NCBI GenBank assembly: GCA_030549495.1 | Contig: JAUIRK010000936.1 | Span: forward strand, 868,001 to 932,000 | Direction of reading: 5' to 3' | Length of the DNA: 64,000 nucleotides | Origin: Nectonema munidae | Lineage: Eukaryota > Nematomorpha > Nectonematoida > Nectonematidae | Notes under the pieces: generated by a model | What the model saw: the letters and a program-made list of their open reading frames with translations, nothing else | What the model was told of the DNA's origin: nothing | Databases searched by the model: none | In this document: positions 24,601 to 35,161 of the stretch, in pieces | Layout: each line of letters opens with the position of its first letter | Numbering within the stretch: position 1 is the stretch's first letter | Made by a program: the position numbers and the translations under genes

Positions 24601-27600
24601 TTTTAACTCTTGTTTCACAAACAGAACATGGATCTATTTTTGAAACTAGATTTTGTATACATGTATACAAAATAAGAAGACAAACTGTAGTAATCATTAA
24701 TACTAGTACTTTTGGCATCCCTGTTTTGTGGCACTTGGGCAGTTGCCACCCATTTACTACGCCCAGCAATTAAATCTCAATGTTAATATCTTTACTAGAT
24801 CGCTCTCTATTTGCCAACCCCATTTATCATCCATGATCAGTTATACTTTGCCGCAACATATAACTGATCACATTGTTGCGTCTCTAGAGTTCAGTTAAGA
24901 TCGTGGCAATGTCAACAAAATTGTGCGTTTTCGGAAATATTTCAAGATACTCACTGATAGCTTAGATGATATTCTTTGACTTTTATTACATTCTTCAAAT
25001 ATTTTACATGCTCAAGAATTTTTCTATTCTAAACAAACTTTTTTTGTTCCCAATCCGTTCTAAACTACATATAGAATTAGAGAATGGGCTAATTTTTAGC
25101 TTTACGATTAAAAAACGAGCTTTCTGATTACTTCTTCGGTGTCGTAGAAACATTAAGAGATTTCGCGTAGTATTTTTCTTCATACAAGCAGATTGGTTGC
25201 AAAATTGCATTTCTAATGGTCTAAACTTCAATAATATTTTTTTTAACCATTCCCATATATCAGTAGCCACTGCCATATATTTACATACAAGCAACATGAG
25301 TTAGCGTGTATGCCTTATCATTCAGCTTTTCAAAATAGTTATACTCTGCGGCATTTTCATTAGAACACTAGGAAAACCATTTTTATACCTAAAAAGCTTT
25401 GTTAACATAAAAGTTAACAAAGACAAAAATAAAACAATACTAAATGTTTGCCATGAAATAGAGGCAAAACTTAATTTTACTTAAAAAAATAAACATTAAA
25501 TATAAGCAACACAAATCTAAAGGTTTTGTTTTTCAGACTTTATCTCATTCGTTATATATAAAACTCGTTTCGATAATAATCGGCGTGAAAATTAAATCAT
25601 GTCAATACACAAAATTTAATTTAATTTACCGTAAATGCTCAAAAATAATCCATGTCTCAAAACATTGCTCCTTGGAAATAATTCTTCCTAAATAAAAAAC
25701 CTTTGAAAGAGATTAGGACCCCATGGCTTTTCAAGTGTTAAAGAAATAAGGGAATAGTGGCACCTGACGATTCAGTTTTCATGCCATTTACATTGAATGA
25801 CCTTTTGTGTCAGTTAAGGGGTATAACTTCATGAATTATTATACTTCGTTTATCTTTTAAAAACGATTTTTAAATAATGAAAATTTGCAAACGTCTTTCT
25901 AATTCTTTTTAATTTTGAATTATCTTATATGTATAACATTTAAATACTTCAATTTCTTGTAATTTTTTTTGACAGCAACCCAAGGAAATCGTTACAAAAC
26001 AACATTTTACATAGTTTCAGAATTTTGCGAACATGATTTGGCTGGGCTATTAAGCAACTTGAATGTAAAATTTAGTCTTGGCGAAATAAAGAAAATAATG
26101 CAGCAATTATTAAATGGATTATTTTACATTCATAGTAACAAAGTATATCCACCTTATTATAAATCTATCTATTAAACGTATTTATTTTTAAGATTCTACA
26201 TCGCGATATGAAGGCAGCCAATGTCTTGATAACCAAGAACGGAACACTCAAGCTTGCAGATTTTGGTTTGGCTCGCAAGTATAGGAAGGATAGAAAAGAA
26301 AATCGATATACCAATAGAGTTGTAACACTCTGGTACCGTCCTCCCGAACTCTTGCTAGGTAATAATATTTAGTCACTTGACTGAGTACATAGTATAGTTA
26401 GGCAGTAATCAATATTCATTTCTTTTTAATTTACACGCCATTTTGAAAGTTGATTAGTTTTCTGGTTCAATTGTTTGCTAGTTGCTTAAGTAAATATGTA
26501 AGTAAACTCATTTGCTGAGCCTACTATTCCAGCACTATTCTCTTACTCAGAAGCTTCTACCTTGTCTTTTTGTAGTCACTAAACTCTTCTACTTCCTCCA
26601 AGCGCGCCATGTTCTCTAACCGTGAAAACAAACCTTTGACTTATTTCACGTAAAAGTTAGGTTTTAATGATGTCCAATCATATCTACATTCTACACCGCA
26701 CGTTCCGAAGTTATATTCTGTGAAGCATTACTTTTTTTGCACAATTTTATGCTCAATCGTTTTGTAAAATGCACTTATTTGATTTTAAAAGTTCAGGCGC
26801 GTAGCTTAGAGCTTTCCCTTGGAGGGGCTTAATTGAAAATGGACTTAGTTCTAAAGAGAGCACGGTGTTTCCCCTCATACACCCCTTTAGATCTCATAAG
26901 AACAACTTTGTACTCTTTCAACTGGACAATTGCTTCTTCTTTATCAGTGTAATATTGCAGCATATAATAGTTTTGTTTTTATAATAGATCTTTCATTTGA
27001 CAATTACTTTATTAAATATCCACTATTTAATGTGCATATTTTTTGAATATTCTAAATCCATAATACAGACTTTTACCAATCTAGTGAGATATTTTATGTT
27101 GTTAAAACATGGAATCAAGGTAGAAATACTGACAAATGTATCTGATTCATTAAGTTCATTTTTTAACTTTGATTTGAGATTTACTAATGTAGAAAATTCT
27201 ATTTCATAGATACGTAGCCTTTAAGGATTTCAAACTTTGCTAAACTAGAAATTTCTTACACTAAAACTACTTGATATCTACCCTTTCCTAAATAGCTTTT
27301 ATTCTTATCTCTTAAAATCGATGAAACCACCTCTTCCTCAATTGTTATCACTCATATCCCGATATGTCAAAGGAGAAAAAGTTCTGTATAAAATGGACCT
27401 ACATGCTAATATAATCAATGTATCAAAAGTAATTTAGAACTTTCATAAGATTCCTGAAGTATTTTTATAGTTAGTGTTTTACGTCTTCAATAAGGATTTA
27501 AGAATTCGAGAATTTTGCCAGGTTTTGGCTTTCAATACAATTTTTTTCGATTTGATTTGTTTTGATGTTCAGAGTGCTCAGTCTTCAAATGGCTGTATTT

Positions 27601-29310
27601 AGCGTTACAAAAGAATCACTTTTCTAATGTTAATGGATGTGAAGCTTCATGTGTTGGTCAGAAAATATCAAATACAAAATGTTCACTATTCCAGCGTTTT
27701 CGTTATTTCTTATATAACATGAGCATCCGTGATGGATGAGACTTTGTTTGTTGGAAAAAAAGTAATCGCATATATTCAAAGTAGTACTTATATAAAAACT
27801 TGAAATTGCGACGCATACCCACACCCGTCTTAACTAATAAACATGCCCGGGCAGTAGTGGATGATTGATTAAAGTAGTAGTAGTGATTAAAGTAGTGGTT
27901 AATTGATTGAAATTGTTCAATCCAAATGGTTGAACGCAAAGTCTCAATTGATTGGAAATAAGTAAAATACAAAGACTATAAAAATATGATTGGAGATGTA
28001 GCGAAAAAGTGATTCTACGTGGATTATATTATTGGATAGTGCACTCAAAGATAAAAATTTACTTTCGCATTGGTAAAAAATAAAAAGCTTGAGGCAAAAG
28101 CATTACGTATGCCTGGATAGTTTTCAACGATAAGTTATATTTTTGATAGTGACACTTCTAATCTTATATCTAAGAAGTATGATGAGTATCAGTATAATTT
28201 GAAGAAAAAATCTCTCGTAGAGATGTGTAGTAGTATAACTTGTGTTTTATTCTATTTTTCATCTGTAAGCCAAAAAAGATTACTTTTTTAGTATTTTCTA
28301 AAGTACATTTTCTTGCTATACTTCAATCTATTAGCACGATGAGTAGCGGTAAAGTGCTTTTATCACAAAATTGAACTTATCTAAGCTCATAAAAAATATT
28401 TTAAGATCTGAGTCGCACCAACTATTTTCGTTATTTGATACTATTAATTTTTTCCTAGATTAAAAATCTCTCATTCTTTTTTGTGGGGCTTCTAATTTTT
28501 TCATAATTGACACCCAAGTCTGACTTGAGTATTCTAATGTTGACTTCCCCCTGATAATAATATCATTTGTTTTCATAGATTGAAAAATATCATAATATAG
28601 GTAGTCCAACATATAGTTTGTAGAAAGCTCTTTACTAGATGAATGTAAATATCTATATTTTTAAAGTATTACTTGTAAAATCTTTTAATCAGGTGATCGT
28701 AATTATGGTCCAGCAATTGACATGTGGGGTGCAGGGTGCATCATGGCGGAACTATGGACACGAAGTCCAATAATGCAAGTAATTATACACATATCTAATC
28801 GTTATTTTGTGTATTCATATTATTTTTTCTAAGGGCCAGAGCGAACAAGAACAATTGAATCTAATTTGTTATATTTGTGGCTCTATTGTTCCTGATGTTT
28901 GGGCAGATGTTGTCAACTTAGAACTTTATAAACAGATACAGCTTCCAAAGAATCAGAAAAGAAAAGTGTCTTTTTTTTTATTTCAAAATCATTTTAGATT
29001 AGTCTATATCAAATTTTAGCTCAAAGAAAGATTAAAACATTACTTAAAAAATACCGATGCCTTGGATCTTCTAGATAAAATGCTAATATTAGATCCAGTT
29101 AAAAGAATTGACGCAGACGAATCATTAAATCACGATTTTTTTTGGACAAATCCTCTCCCAACTGACTTGGGAAAGAAACTTTCACAACATACAACATCCA
29201 TGTTTGAATTTTTCGCCCAGCCAAGAAAAAGATTTGCCAATGGAGGGGAGACAGAAACAAAGAAACCGAATATCCCGAAAGATAGTCAGCATTATGAAAG
29301 AGTGTTTTGA
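15543..29310 (+). CDS. CDK9: Cyclin-dependent kinase 9 (P-TEFb catalytic subunit), 8 coding exons
   Basis: CDK9 with cyclin T phosphorylates the RNA polymerase II C-terminal domain and negative elongation factors in the nucleus, releasing paused polymerase. Exons: 15543-15661, 22749-22830, 22946-23036, 25976-26142, 26193-26358, 28693-28778, 28834-28965, 29020-29310. All junctions are GT..AG and the phases join without a break, giving 377 residues (human is 372). Visible are IGQGTFG (34-40), catalytic Lys57 in VALKK, PITALRE (69-75), HRD (156-158), DFG (176-178), the activating Thr193 in [16 protein letters not shown], and the C-terminal [11 protein letters not shown] distinguishes CDK9 from other CDKs. 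Introns 1, 3 and 5 (7.1, 2.9 and 2.3 kb) are loaded with transposons. No defect is seen, so the gene should be functional. Confidence 0.97.
16668..18237 (+). pseudogene. Broken transposase, C-x2-H group, interrupted by a MITE
   Basis: Four frames carry one protein. 16668-16922 starts [10 protein letters not shown], and its TAA at 16923 is followed in frame by [11 protein letters not shown]. 16981-17184 has [10 protein letters not shown]. 17117-17746 has a Lys-rich linker then LHWDGKLLP. 17824-18237 has [19 protein letters not shown] and CPCRHHI. The family is widespread in invertebrates (aphids, hydra) as multi-copy transposase-like proteins; that is recollection, not a search. At least three frame changes or stops plus the MITE make it inactive. 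It lies in sense orientation within a CDK9 intron. Confidence 0.85.
17708..17842 (-). mobile_element. TTAA-type MITE nested in the intron 1 transposase
   Basis: Reverse-complement relative of 43573-43710. Both contain GTCTGCGTTTTTTT, AATGACTTTGAATATAA and TTTCATCTTCGTCTGC. The right end is ACTTAATGGG-TTAA (17831-17842) and the left end is CCATTAAGT with a degenerate flank. It lies between the LLGVP and AFFEKNKGE parts of the transposase, so it landed after that element was in place or in its ancestor. Confidence 0.8.
18622..20118. other. CDK9 intron 1, no gene recognised
   Basis: Contains a C tract at 18868-18880 followed by GCCCCCTCT, and on the minus strand a CAGTGCCCGCGCTAAAGC terminus (about 19138-19156), both transposon-like. 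The remainder is AT-rich filler. Confidence 0.5.
20119..20600 (+). pseudogene. Tc1/IS630-like transposase relic
   Basis: In changing frames I read [11 protein letters not shown], then [10 protein letters not shown], then [16 protein letters not shown]. The RG-x-SxxAAM and hxLPPYSPxLNP signatures are those of the Tc1/mariner/IS630 DDE family. Several stops and frame changes are present. The region after the LPPYSP block does not continue in the usual NPIE form. It lies in CDK9 intron 1, sense strand. Confidence 0.6.
20601..21960. other. CDK9 intron 1, no firm gene
   Basis: 21140-21290 holds a short acidic open run ([16 protein letters not shown]) with coding-like composition but no family I can name. 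21557-21600 starts CAGGGCCGCACATCC, matching 54362-54375, a hAT-like terminus. 21940-21960 resembles a second hAT end (GTTTGAAAAACGCTGCACTA). Confidence 0.45.
21961..22675 (+). repeat. SINE family 1 locus with tandem duplication, CDK9 intron 1
   Basis: The tRNA-like head (GGTTGGTTGAGGTGATGG, then CTGGGTTCGATTCC), the body CATAAGCGGTACATCAG and the tail CCACGGTAACTTTACC are all clear. The 3' companion sequence from 22470 onward (GGAGGCATAAAAATGAG ... AAAGCCAACGTTGAAGTAGC) matches 10990-11170. Confidence 0.85.
21991..22438 (+). repeat. 224-bp tandem duplication containing the SINE
   Basis: Units 21991-22214 and 22215-22438 appear identical except GGGTTCGATTCC versus GGGTTCCATTCC, which breaks the B-box in the second unit. 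Such identity implies a very recent duplication, or an assembly artefact. Confidence 0.92.
22749..22830 (+). CDS. CDK9: CDK9 exon 2
   Basis: Completes Gly40 and codes [18 protein letters not shown] through NEKEG (to residue 67). It carries the ATP-anchoring Lys57. Acceptor TTATTCAG, donor GTAATT. Confidence 0.95.
22946..23036 (+). CDS. CDK9: CDK9 exon 3
   Basis: Starts [15 protein letters not shown], the family-naming PITALRE helix that contacts cyclin T, and ends ICHDR plus one base of Pro98. Donor GTATTT. The loop after ICHDR is shorter than in vertebrate CDK9. Confidence 0.95.
23520..24186 (-). mobile_element. piggyBac-like non-autonomous element, partial copy 2
   Basis: Shares the AAGATGGAGGTCCTATCGA block (23690-23710), the AATTCAGCATA subrepeats and the C-tract plus ACTTGAGAGGACAAATTT terminus with 54498-57529. 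The right end is CACTAATAGGG followed by TTAA (24187-24190), exactly the terminal inverted repeat of the full copy. The distal end is missing: homology fades near 23520. It lies in CDK9 intron 3 and abuts a LINE fragment at the TTAA. Confidence 0.8.
24187..24640 (-). pseudogene. LINE reverse transcriptase C-terminal fragment
   Basis: On the minus strand I read [10 protein letters not shown], then [17 protein letters not shown], then a long frame with [36 protein letters not shown] and TEMRM. That order (zinc-binding CxxC, [11 protein letters not shown], AWxKFREL, ETWALK..RL..TEMRM) is the post-RT region of a common animal LINE family. The frame ends abruptly at TEMRM exactly where the TTAA of the piggyBac-like copy begins. 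The upstream RT core was not found. Confidence 0.8.
24641..25975. other. CDK9 intron 3 remainder
   Basis: The LINE-like frame may continue weakly to about 24870. A 97-codon open frame on the minus strand (25004-25297) is Lys/Arg/Leu-rich with no RT motif and is left unassigned. Otherwise AT-rich. Confidence 0.4.
25976..26142 (+). CDS. CDK9: CDK9 exon 4
   Basis: Codes Pro98 to Lys153, including [13 protein letters not shown] and [14 protein letters not shown]. The hinge [10 protein letters not shown] is characteristic of CDK9. Acceptor TTTGACAG, donor GTATAT, phase 0 at the end. Confidence 0.96.
26193..26358 (+). CDS. CDK9: CDK9 exon 5
   Basis: Codes residues 154-208 plus one base: [21 protein letters not shown], then a Lys/Arg-rich insert and the T-loop [19 protein letters not shown] with the activating threonine. 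All catalytic residues are intact. Donor GTAATA. Confidence 0.97.
26359..28692. other. CDK9 intron 5, no gene recognised
   Basis: 26793-26830 (CAGGCGCGTAGCTTAGAG, then GGAGGGGC) resembles an hAT terminus like the one at 11810. The rest is unremarkable AT-rich sequence with short chance open frames. Confidence 0.5.
28693..28778 (+). CDS. CDK9: CDK9 exon 6
   Basis: Codes [16 protein letters not shown] and [12 protein letters not shown] (residues 209-237), the DxWxxG helix of the C-lobe. Acceptor TTTAATCAG, donor GTAATT. Confidence 0.96.
28834..28965 (+). CDS. CDK9: CDK9 exon 7
   Basis: Codes [17 protein letters not shown] through KNQKRK (238-281). The donor is GTGTCT directly after QKRK. Choosing it lets the next exon continue LKERLKHY, matching the KVKDRLKAY of the vertebrate protein in phase 0. 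Confidence 0.93.
29020..29310 (+). CDS. CDK9: CDK9 exon 8, with stop
   Basis: Starts LKERLKHYL, then [24 protein letters not shown] and a polar tail ending HYERVF and TGA. The ERVF end is conserved in animal CDK9. Acceptor AAATTTTAG. Confidence 0.97.
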   Translation, partial: LKERLKHYLKNTDALDLLDKMLILDPVKRIDADESLNHDFFWTNPLPTDLGKKLSQHTTSMFEFFAQPRKRFANGGETETKKPNIPKDSQHYERVF

Positions 29311-29337
29311 AGATCCTTTTTGTAACCGTAAATTATA

Positions 29338-29343
29338 AATAAA
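29338..29343 (+). terminator. CDK9 polyadenylation signal
   Basis: AATAAA lies 28 bases after the stop codon, followed by T-rich sequence. It would give a very short 3' UTR. Confidence 0.7.
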
Positions 29344-29589
29344 ATATATTTCGTAATTTACATTTTTCAGTTTTTCTATTATTTTTTATATATTTCGTTT
29401 CTTACTGGCTATAAAAAATTAATTTATCATGTAATTTAACCGATTATCTCCCAGATTCTTTTTTAAAATGATATTTTAGAACTTTGATGTATAGCAAAAC
29501 ATGTATCATAAGATCCTCTATTCATGTTTACAACAATTTTACATCTTGTAACGAACAGTTTTTTTCTGTTTTATTTGCCCTTAAGTGTT

Positions 29590-30690
29590 TTCTCTCACAG
29601 ATAGGTCGTTGGAAATTTTACTAAAACTTCCAGAGCTTGAAGAGAGATTTTTGGAAATTCTTTGCTCAAGATATTAACTTTGTGAGTTCAGTTTCTTTAA
29701 ATTTACTTTTCAAATCAAAGTTTGCTGAAATATCAATCAACTATTCTTTTTCTTTTAAAGACAAAGATAGCATATTCAAGGAATCAAGAAATGGGTTCTG
29801 AATCCAAAAAAAGTTATCAGTGTCTGAAACAAAGTACTGTTCAACTACTTTAGCTACAACATTTAAATGCTGAGATAGAAACTTTTATATTCTTTTCCAA
29901 AAAAAGCTGGTTGGAAAGAAGATATTCGCATAAATTTTCAAAGCATTCATATTTTCCATGAAGAATGCATTCTTTCCACAGAATTATTTTTCGTTGAAGT
30001 GCAAGGATCCTCCCCTGAGCTTGAAAATAAGTAATTTCATTGCCTTGCAATGAAGTATTTGTTTCATTTAAGTGGGCATAAATATCTGGCATGTATACCA
30101 GTTTTTGAATAAAAACGTTATCTCTTAATTTAAAAGCTAATTTGTGATACTGAATATATAAAAAGCTGTAAACTTCTTCGTGCAACTCATAAAATCTTGT
30201 CAACACTTTTCCTCTTGAGAGCCAACGAACTTCAGTATATAACAATAACGCTTTATGAGTCTTTCCCATTACTTCACACAATAAGCAGAAAATTCTGGAA
30301 TTAAGAGCCCGAGCTTTAATAAAGTTAATAATTTTTGTCACATCATCTAGCACTTTTATTAAAACAGGAGGCATTTGTTTATTTGCAAGAGCATGTTGGT
30401 GTAAGAAACAGTGAATGCTAACAATTTCTGACTTCTTTTTCTTTATTTGAGCCAGAACTCCTGAATATTTCCCCACCATTATTGCAGCCCAGTTTCCCAT
30501 GATATATCATGCTCTTTAATAAAAGTTGGAAGTAATAAAAATATATCTTTACCTTTTGTATGTGCTTTTAAAGGTTTACAAAAAGGTAAGTTTTCTTCAG
30601 TTTTAAAATTATAGACGTAATGGACAAATACAAGTAATATAACTAAGCCTCCGCGCCTGTAGATTCGTCTATTTGAAGTCACTAACTAAT
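29590..30690 (-). pseudogene. hAT transposase relic (ZBED5/Buster-like), copy 1
   Basis: The main frame 30500-29850 carries IHCFLHQHALANKQMPP, VTKIINFIKARALNSR, LLLYTEVRWLSRGKVL, MPDIYAHLNETNTSLQG and ILWKECILHGKYECF, the ordered signature of hAT transposases related to vertebrate ZBED5. Downstream (29830-29640) degenerate WIQNPFL..LKEKE*LIDI sequence continues the family toward its C-terminus. It has several stops and no intact N-terminal BED finger. It is tail-to-tail with CDK9, whose poly(A) signal is 250 bp away. Confidence 0.88.
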
Positions 30691-30830
30691 TTTTTAGCAA
30701 CGCTTGCTTGAAATCAAAGAAAAAATAATTTATTCTTTTTTTGTTAATAAGATTTTATAAACAATAAAAGAATGTACTATTGCTGTTTCGAAAAGATCAC
30801 AAAAATCGCAGATTGATTTGATTTATCGAC

Positions 30831-31335
30831 TCTCTCTACCCATAAATTGATTCTAATCGAAAATCATTGAAGGAGTAGTTTGGATCATACTTTCACATTG
30901 TCCTCCTTTCTTTTTGCAGCGTAACTTTTGATAATTGGTGAAAAGTAATTGGAAACCCTCGTATAACGCATCGTCAATTTATCAATTTCACCAAATTTAT
31001 TTTTTTATTTATAGTTTGAAAATAATCTCCATCCCTTTTTTGAAATCAATACTTTTTTCAAATCACAAGGAAGATTTTTACGATTTGCACATAAAATTCC
31101 CGAAGCGCAAATATTTCTATCGTGTATATAATACATCAAAACAATTTAGGTAAAAGTTCATCCAAATATAAATGGCATCCTGGACCCTCAAACCCAAACT
31201 TTTTTTGCTATGGACCACCTAAAATAATTTTTAAACCACATGGGCTCGATTACAAAAACTTTCGATTTGATATCATACTTTAGTTTTGGTAAAGTATGAT
31301 ATCCGATTATTCACATTTTAGAAAAATCAATCGTT
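30831..31335 (+). repeat. Interspersed repeat family A, copy 2
   Basis: Counterpart of 85-490 plus 1309-1370, here without the 800-bp gap. It also contains 26 bases (about 30938-30963) that copy 1 lacks. It includes an open frame of 72 codons (30935-31153) that exists only because the repeat is open. Confidence 0.8.
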
Positions 31336-31769
31336 TAGGAATCAACGTTGCACATGTGGAACATGCTATTCAAAGCCTTTAAAAAATTTTTCTTATTGTT
31401 AATTGAATTTGGTATTTAGATATAAGACTAAAAAATTTAAAAATTAAAGAAGTTGAAAGGGAACGCCTTTTTGGTTCGTATAAAACGAGTTTCTCTTTAA
31501 CCGAGGATTTGATAAATCTGTAATTGATTTTTTGATTTAATATTGGTAAAATACTATTAAGTCAAAACTTTCAAAAATCTAAAGCTTTAAACCAAAATGC
31601 CTAAAACAAAGCGCATTTAAACGATTTTTTAGTGTTCTGGTTTTAGATGTTTATGTTTTAGACATTCCGACTAAAGACCGATGAAATTATATAAACTTTT
31701 ACCAAATATACCTTATTTCAAACTGAAAAATACAACATTTATACAACAATAAAGTAATAAGAAAATTTT
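31336..31769. other. No gene recognised
   Basis: AT-rich spacer between repeat A and the pogo-like fragment. Confidence 0.5.
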
Positions 31770-31942
31770 TATTCAAAAAAGTTATTTTTGTTTTTAAAAA
31801 ATTCATTAATGCTTGTTTGAGAAAGCGATGAACTATTGCATTGCTTTATAAAGTTTTCAACTTTTGTCATGCATTCAAGCATTTCTTGTGCCTGGTTTTT
31901 AGTTTGAAGAAACTTGATTAATTTATTACAATGATTTAGAGA
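31770..31942 (-). pseudogene. Pogo/Tigger-like transposase C-terminal fragment
   Basis: The minus-strand frame reads LIKFLQTKNQAQEML, then MTKVENFIKQCN, then SQTSINEFFKN. This pattern (phasing leucines, then KQTSI-x-FF near the stop) is the tail of jerky/Tigger-type proteins. The upstream part is replaced by the hAT-like end starting at about 31950, suggesting one element landed in the other. Confidence 0.45.
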
Positions 31943-31949
31943 AGTGCTC

Positions 31950-32930
31950 TTCGAACTTTTTTCTCCGCGACCCCTTTTTGAAAATTCTTTTTTTTGCGAC
32001 CCACCAAAAATTTTTATAAATAAAAAAATAAGTTAATGCAGCGAAAAAATTTTTGCTTTAAAAAATCAACCTTAGCTAAGCATGAAATAAAAATATTTTG
32101 CTTTTAAGAATTCACAAGAAAAGAGCGATTAAAATAAGCATATGTTAGAAAAAATAAGGACTTGTAAAAGATAATAGCAGCTAAATTGATATATCATTTT
32201 AAGAGTATATCATTTCATTTAAATTAATGAGATTGATGCGCTTGCATTTTTTTGTATAAAATATCAAATCTAGGCTCTAACTTTGTCAAAGATGGTATTA
32301 ATATGGTTTCGATACTTTTCAAATTTGCTGGATGTTTTGTTTTTAGATTAGTTAATGCCGAAAAAACACTTTCGCATAAATAAGTTGATGCAAAAGGTAG
32401 AAGCATGTTTATTGCAAGCTGAGATAAGTTTGAATATTCTGAACCAAGACCAGACCAAAACGATATGAGACTCATTTTAGCAAACTTGATTTTTAAAGAA
32501 GAGTCAGAAGAAAGTTCTGCCAATTTTCTTGTGCGTTTACTGTAAGATTACTCACTTTTTCGATCTCAACATCAAATGGATTTTGAATCCAAGAAAATTG
32601 GTTCATATCTGATTCTTTGAGACTTTTTGAAATTTTCAGATAAACTTACTAAATGGCGATTATGACTGATTTAATTTTTTCAAAACTTAGTTTGTTTCAG
32701 TCATGAACTTTTCCAAACATAGAAACATTTCGTATGTGTTTCTTTTTATATCAACAAGACATTAGTTTTTAATGAAACCTTGAATTTTCGAAGTTGTAAA
32801 AACATTTGTATTTGCACCTTGCAATGCAATGATATGTTGAATTCATTAAGCTTGTCAAGAATGCCTGATAAATAACAAAGTTTGGAAACCCAGTCTTAAT
32901 TGTGAAAGTATTTTACCAAGTCAGAGTCAT
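31950..32930 (-). pseudogene. hAT transposase relic (ZBED5/Buster-like), copy 2
   Basis: 32523-32224 is the C-terminal dimerisation region: SFWSGLGSEYSNLSQLA, MLLPFASTYLCESVFS, LTNLKTKHPANL, ending QAHQSH. Upstream (32930-32550) broken frames give KLCYLSGILDKLNEFN and related blocks. The left edge GAAGTGCTCTTCGAAC then CTCCGCGACCCC (31951-31975) matches the usual hAT terminus CAGTGGTTCTCAAAC..CCGCGACCC. It has several breaks and is a separate copy from 29590-30690 because the C-terminal part lies upstream of that one. Confidence 0.85.
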
Positions 32931-32985
32931 TACTTGATAAAAATAATATTAAAGCAAATATTAAAAAAAATTTTAAATTAGAGTC

Positions 32986-33210
32986 AGGGGCACACATTCC
33001 CAAAATTATTGGGGGCGAAATTTTTTTGTTGCAATTTTCAAAATTAGTGGTCTGGAAATATCACGGGAGACCAAATATTCAAGCAATCCTTTAAAATATA
33101 GTGTATTCAGCGCATACCTAAAGTCCTAAATTTATAAGACTACTTTATAATTTTTACAAAATTGGTGAATTTAAATACTATACTTCCAACGAAAATATTT
33201 TAATTAAATA
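32986..33210 (+). repeat. hAT-arm repeat, third copy
   Basis: Starts CAGGGGCACACATTCCC, then the same ordered blocks as 16075-16371 (GACCAAATATTCAAGCAAT, CTTCCAACGAAAATATTTTA). The CAGGGGC start is better kept here than in intron 1 and supports that terminus assignment. Confidence 0.8.
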
Positions 33211-34259
33211 TTTAATTAAAAAAGACTCCTAAATTTATCTAATTAAAATATTATTATTTAATTTATAATTAAAATATTATTTATTTAATTAAAAAAGACT
33301 CCTAAATTTATCTTGCACCAGGAGATGTATAGGAACACTAAGTTCTTGGTATAAACATAAAATAAATTTAATGAAAAAAAAGTTTTTGGTGTCCAAACTT
33401 ATGCATTAGGAGAAACTAAGCTATAGACTATAAGGGTTGTCTTCCTATCTATCAAAAAATTATAAAATATTTTAAAATTTGATAGTACTTGATTTTGCTC
33501 TTTTGGTTTGACGTTTTAACAGATGGATACTAGTAAAGAAAATATGTTTTTTTATATAGGAAATTCAATCATAGGAACTGATGGAAATTAAAATAATCTA
33601 AGGTAAATGTCAAAGGGAGGATAATTTTTTGGAAGAAACATCCTTTTGGAAACATTATTTCAAATAATCCCCCTCATTTATAAAATAAAATTTAATAGAA
33701 TATAATTTCTTTCAGAAAAAAAAATGCATGCAAAATCTAAAAAGGTATATAATATATATGAGCTCAGTATTTTTAAGTATCTTAGTCACTTTAGAATAAT
33801 GGGTTTAGAATTATAATATTTTGAAAGGTTGGGTCTTTTGAGGTAGACTATTTTAGGAAAGATATTGTTTTGGTGTCTCAATGTTGGATCGGACATTGCA
33901 GTCTATATTAGATGGTGTGATTTAGAAATGTTTGTTATGTAGTGTGAGTGATCACTAGATTTAGGGAGAGGTTAAATTCATTAGGGATAGATTCAGGGTT
34001 TGAGTGATGAGAGAAAAGTAAACAAAAAAGAAGGTTCTGAGGAAATATAATAGTGTAAACGAAGTAAATTGAAGGAGGTGAAAGATTCTTAGGATTAGTC
34101 AGAAGAATGAAAAGAGAAATTTTAAAAAAAATAGGAATGTGTATTTAAGTAAATTAAAGTAATTATGATATTTTTTATCAAAATAACAAAAATTAGTTTT
34201 TTCTATAATTTTTTTAATCTTTTTCTTCTAAGTAAACTCCTTAATGGCTCTTTATGAGC
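33211..34259. other. No gene; local duplication and purine-rich DNA
   Basis: A segment with AAAAAAGACTCCTAAATTTATCT occurs at about 33218-33240 and again at 33292-33314. The rest to 34259 is AT- and purine-rich without open coding structure. Confidence 0.5.
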
Positions 34260-35161
34260 CATCGTAGTCGGTCTGTGTAAAATAAGCTGCAAAAAAAGCT
34301 GCAAATATAAAGTTAAATAACTTTGTAAATAATTTGAGAATTTAATTTAAATTTTGCATATTAACTAAATATAATATAGAATAAATATATTCAAAGTTTC
34401 AATTAAATCTGTTGGCTAAAATTTATATGATAGCCTCTCAAACTTCTCTAAAAATTTTGGGAGCCATTTTAAGGGTAAAATAAGCTGCAAATTCGACGGC
34501 CATTTTTTTTGGATTTTTAAAAATGGCGAATTCTTTTATTATTTTTGCTTCTAAAATATAATACAACAATTTTTCTTTCACGAGTTTTCTATTGTTTCAA
34601 ATTTTTTTTATAGTTTGAACTTTGCTTTTTCTGTAAGAAATTTAACTTATTTATTTAATTGTTTTTATAAGTTCATCGCTTACTATAATAATTTTTTTGA
34701 AGGTTGGCCTTAATATTTTTACTTAATTTATTTTATAAGTTCATCCCCTATTATATTAAACTTTTTCACGGCTGATCTCTGCTTTATCTGTAAGAAATTC
34801 AACTTTTTTCCTTAATTCTTTATTATAAGTTCATATTAAATATTTTTTAAGCTAGATCTTTGCTCTCGCTGTAACAAACTTTACTTTTTACTTATTTTTT
34901 TTCATAAGTTCATTCAACTTTTTTTGAAGGTCAATCTTTGCTTTTCTCTAAACATTTTTCAAGGCTAATCTTGGCTTTATCTGTAAGAAATTTAGCTTTT
35001 TGATTCTCATTCCTCCTGACTTACTTATTTATCTAGGTTCATATTTGAAAGCCTTTCCTTGTAAATATAATCTAAGTATTTTTGTTATTTATTATAATTC
35101 CTTGTTGTTTTCAAGCAATACACTTTGTTTTTAAATTAACTTTTTTAATTCTATTTAGAAA

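Noticed and set aside
24579-24773. Plus-strand open frame of 64 codons
   Set aside because: It is the antisense of the LINE zinc-binding segment, which has clear family motifs on the minus strand.
30935-31153. Open frame of 72 codons, similar to one at 185-376
   Set aside because: It follows interspersed repeat A; the similarity is DNA repeat identity, and no domain is present.
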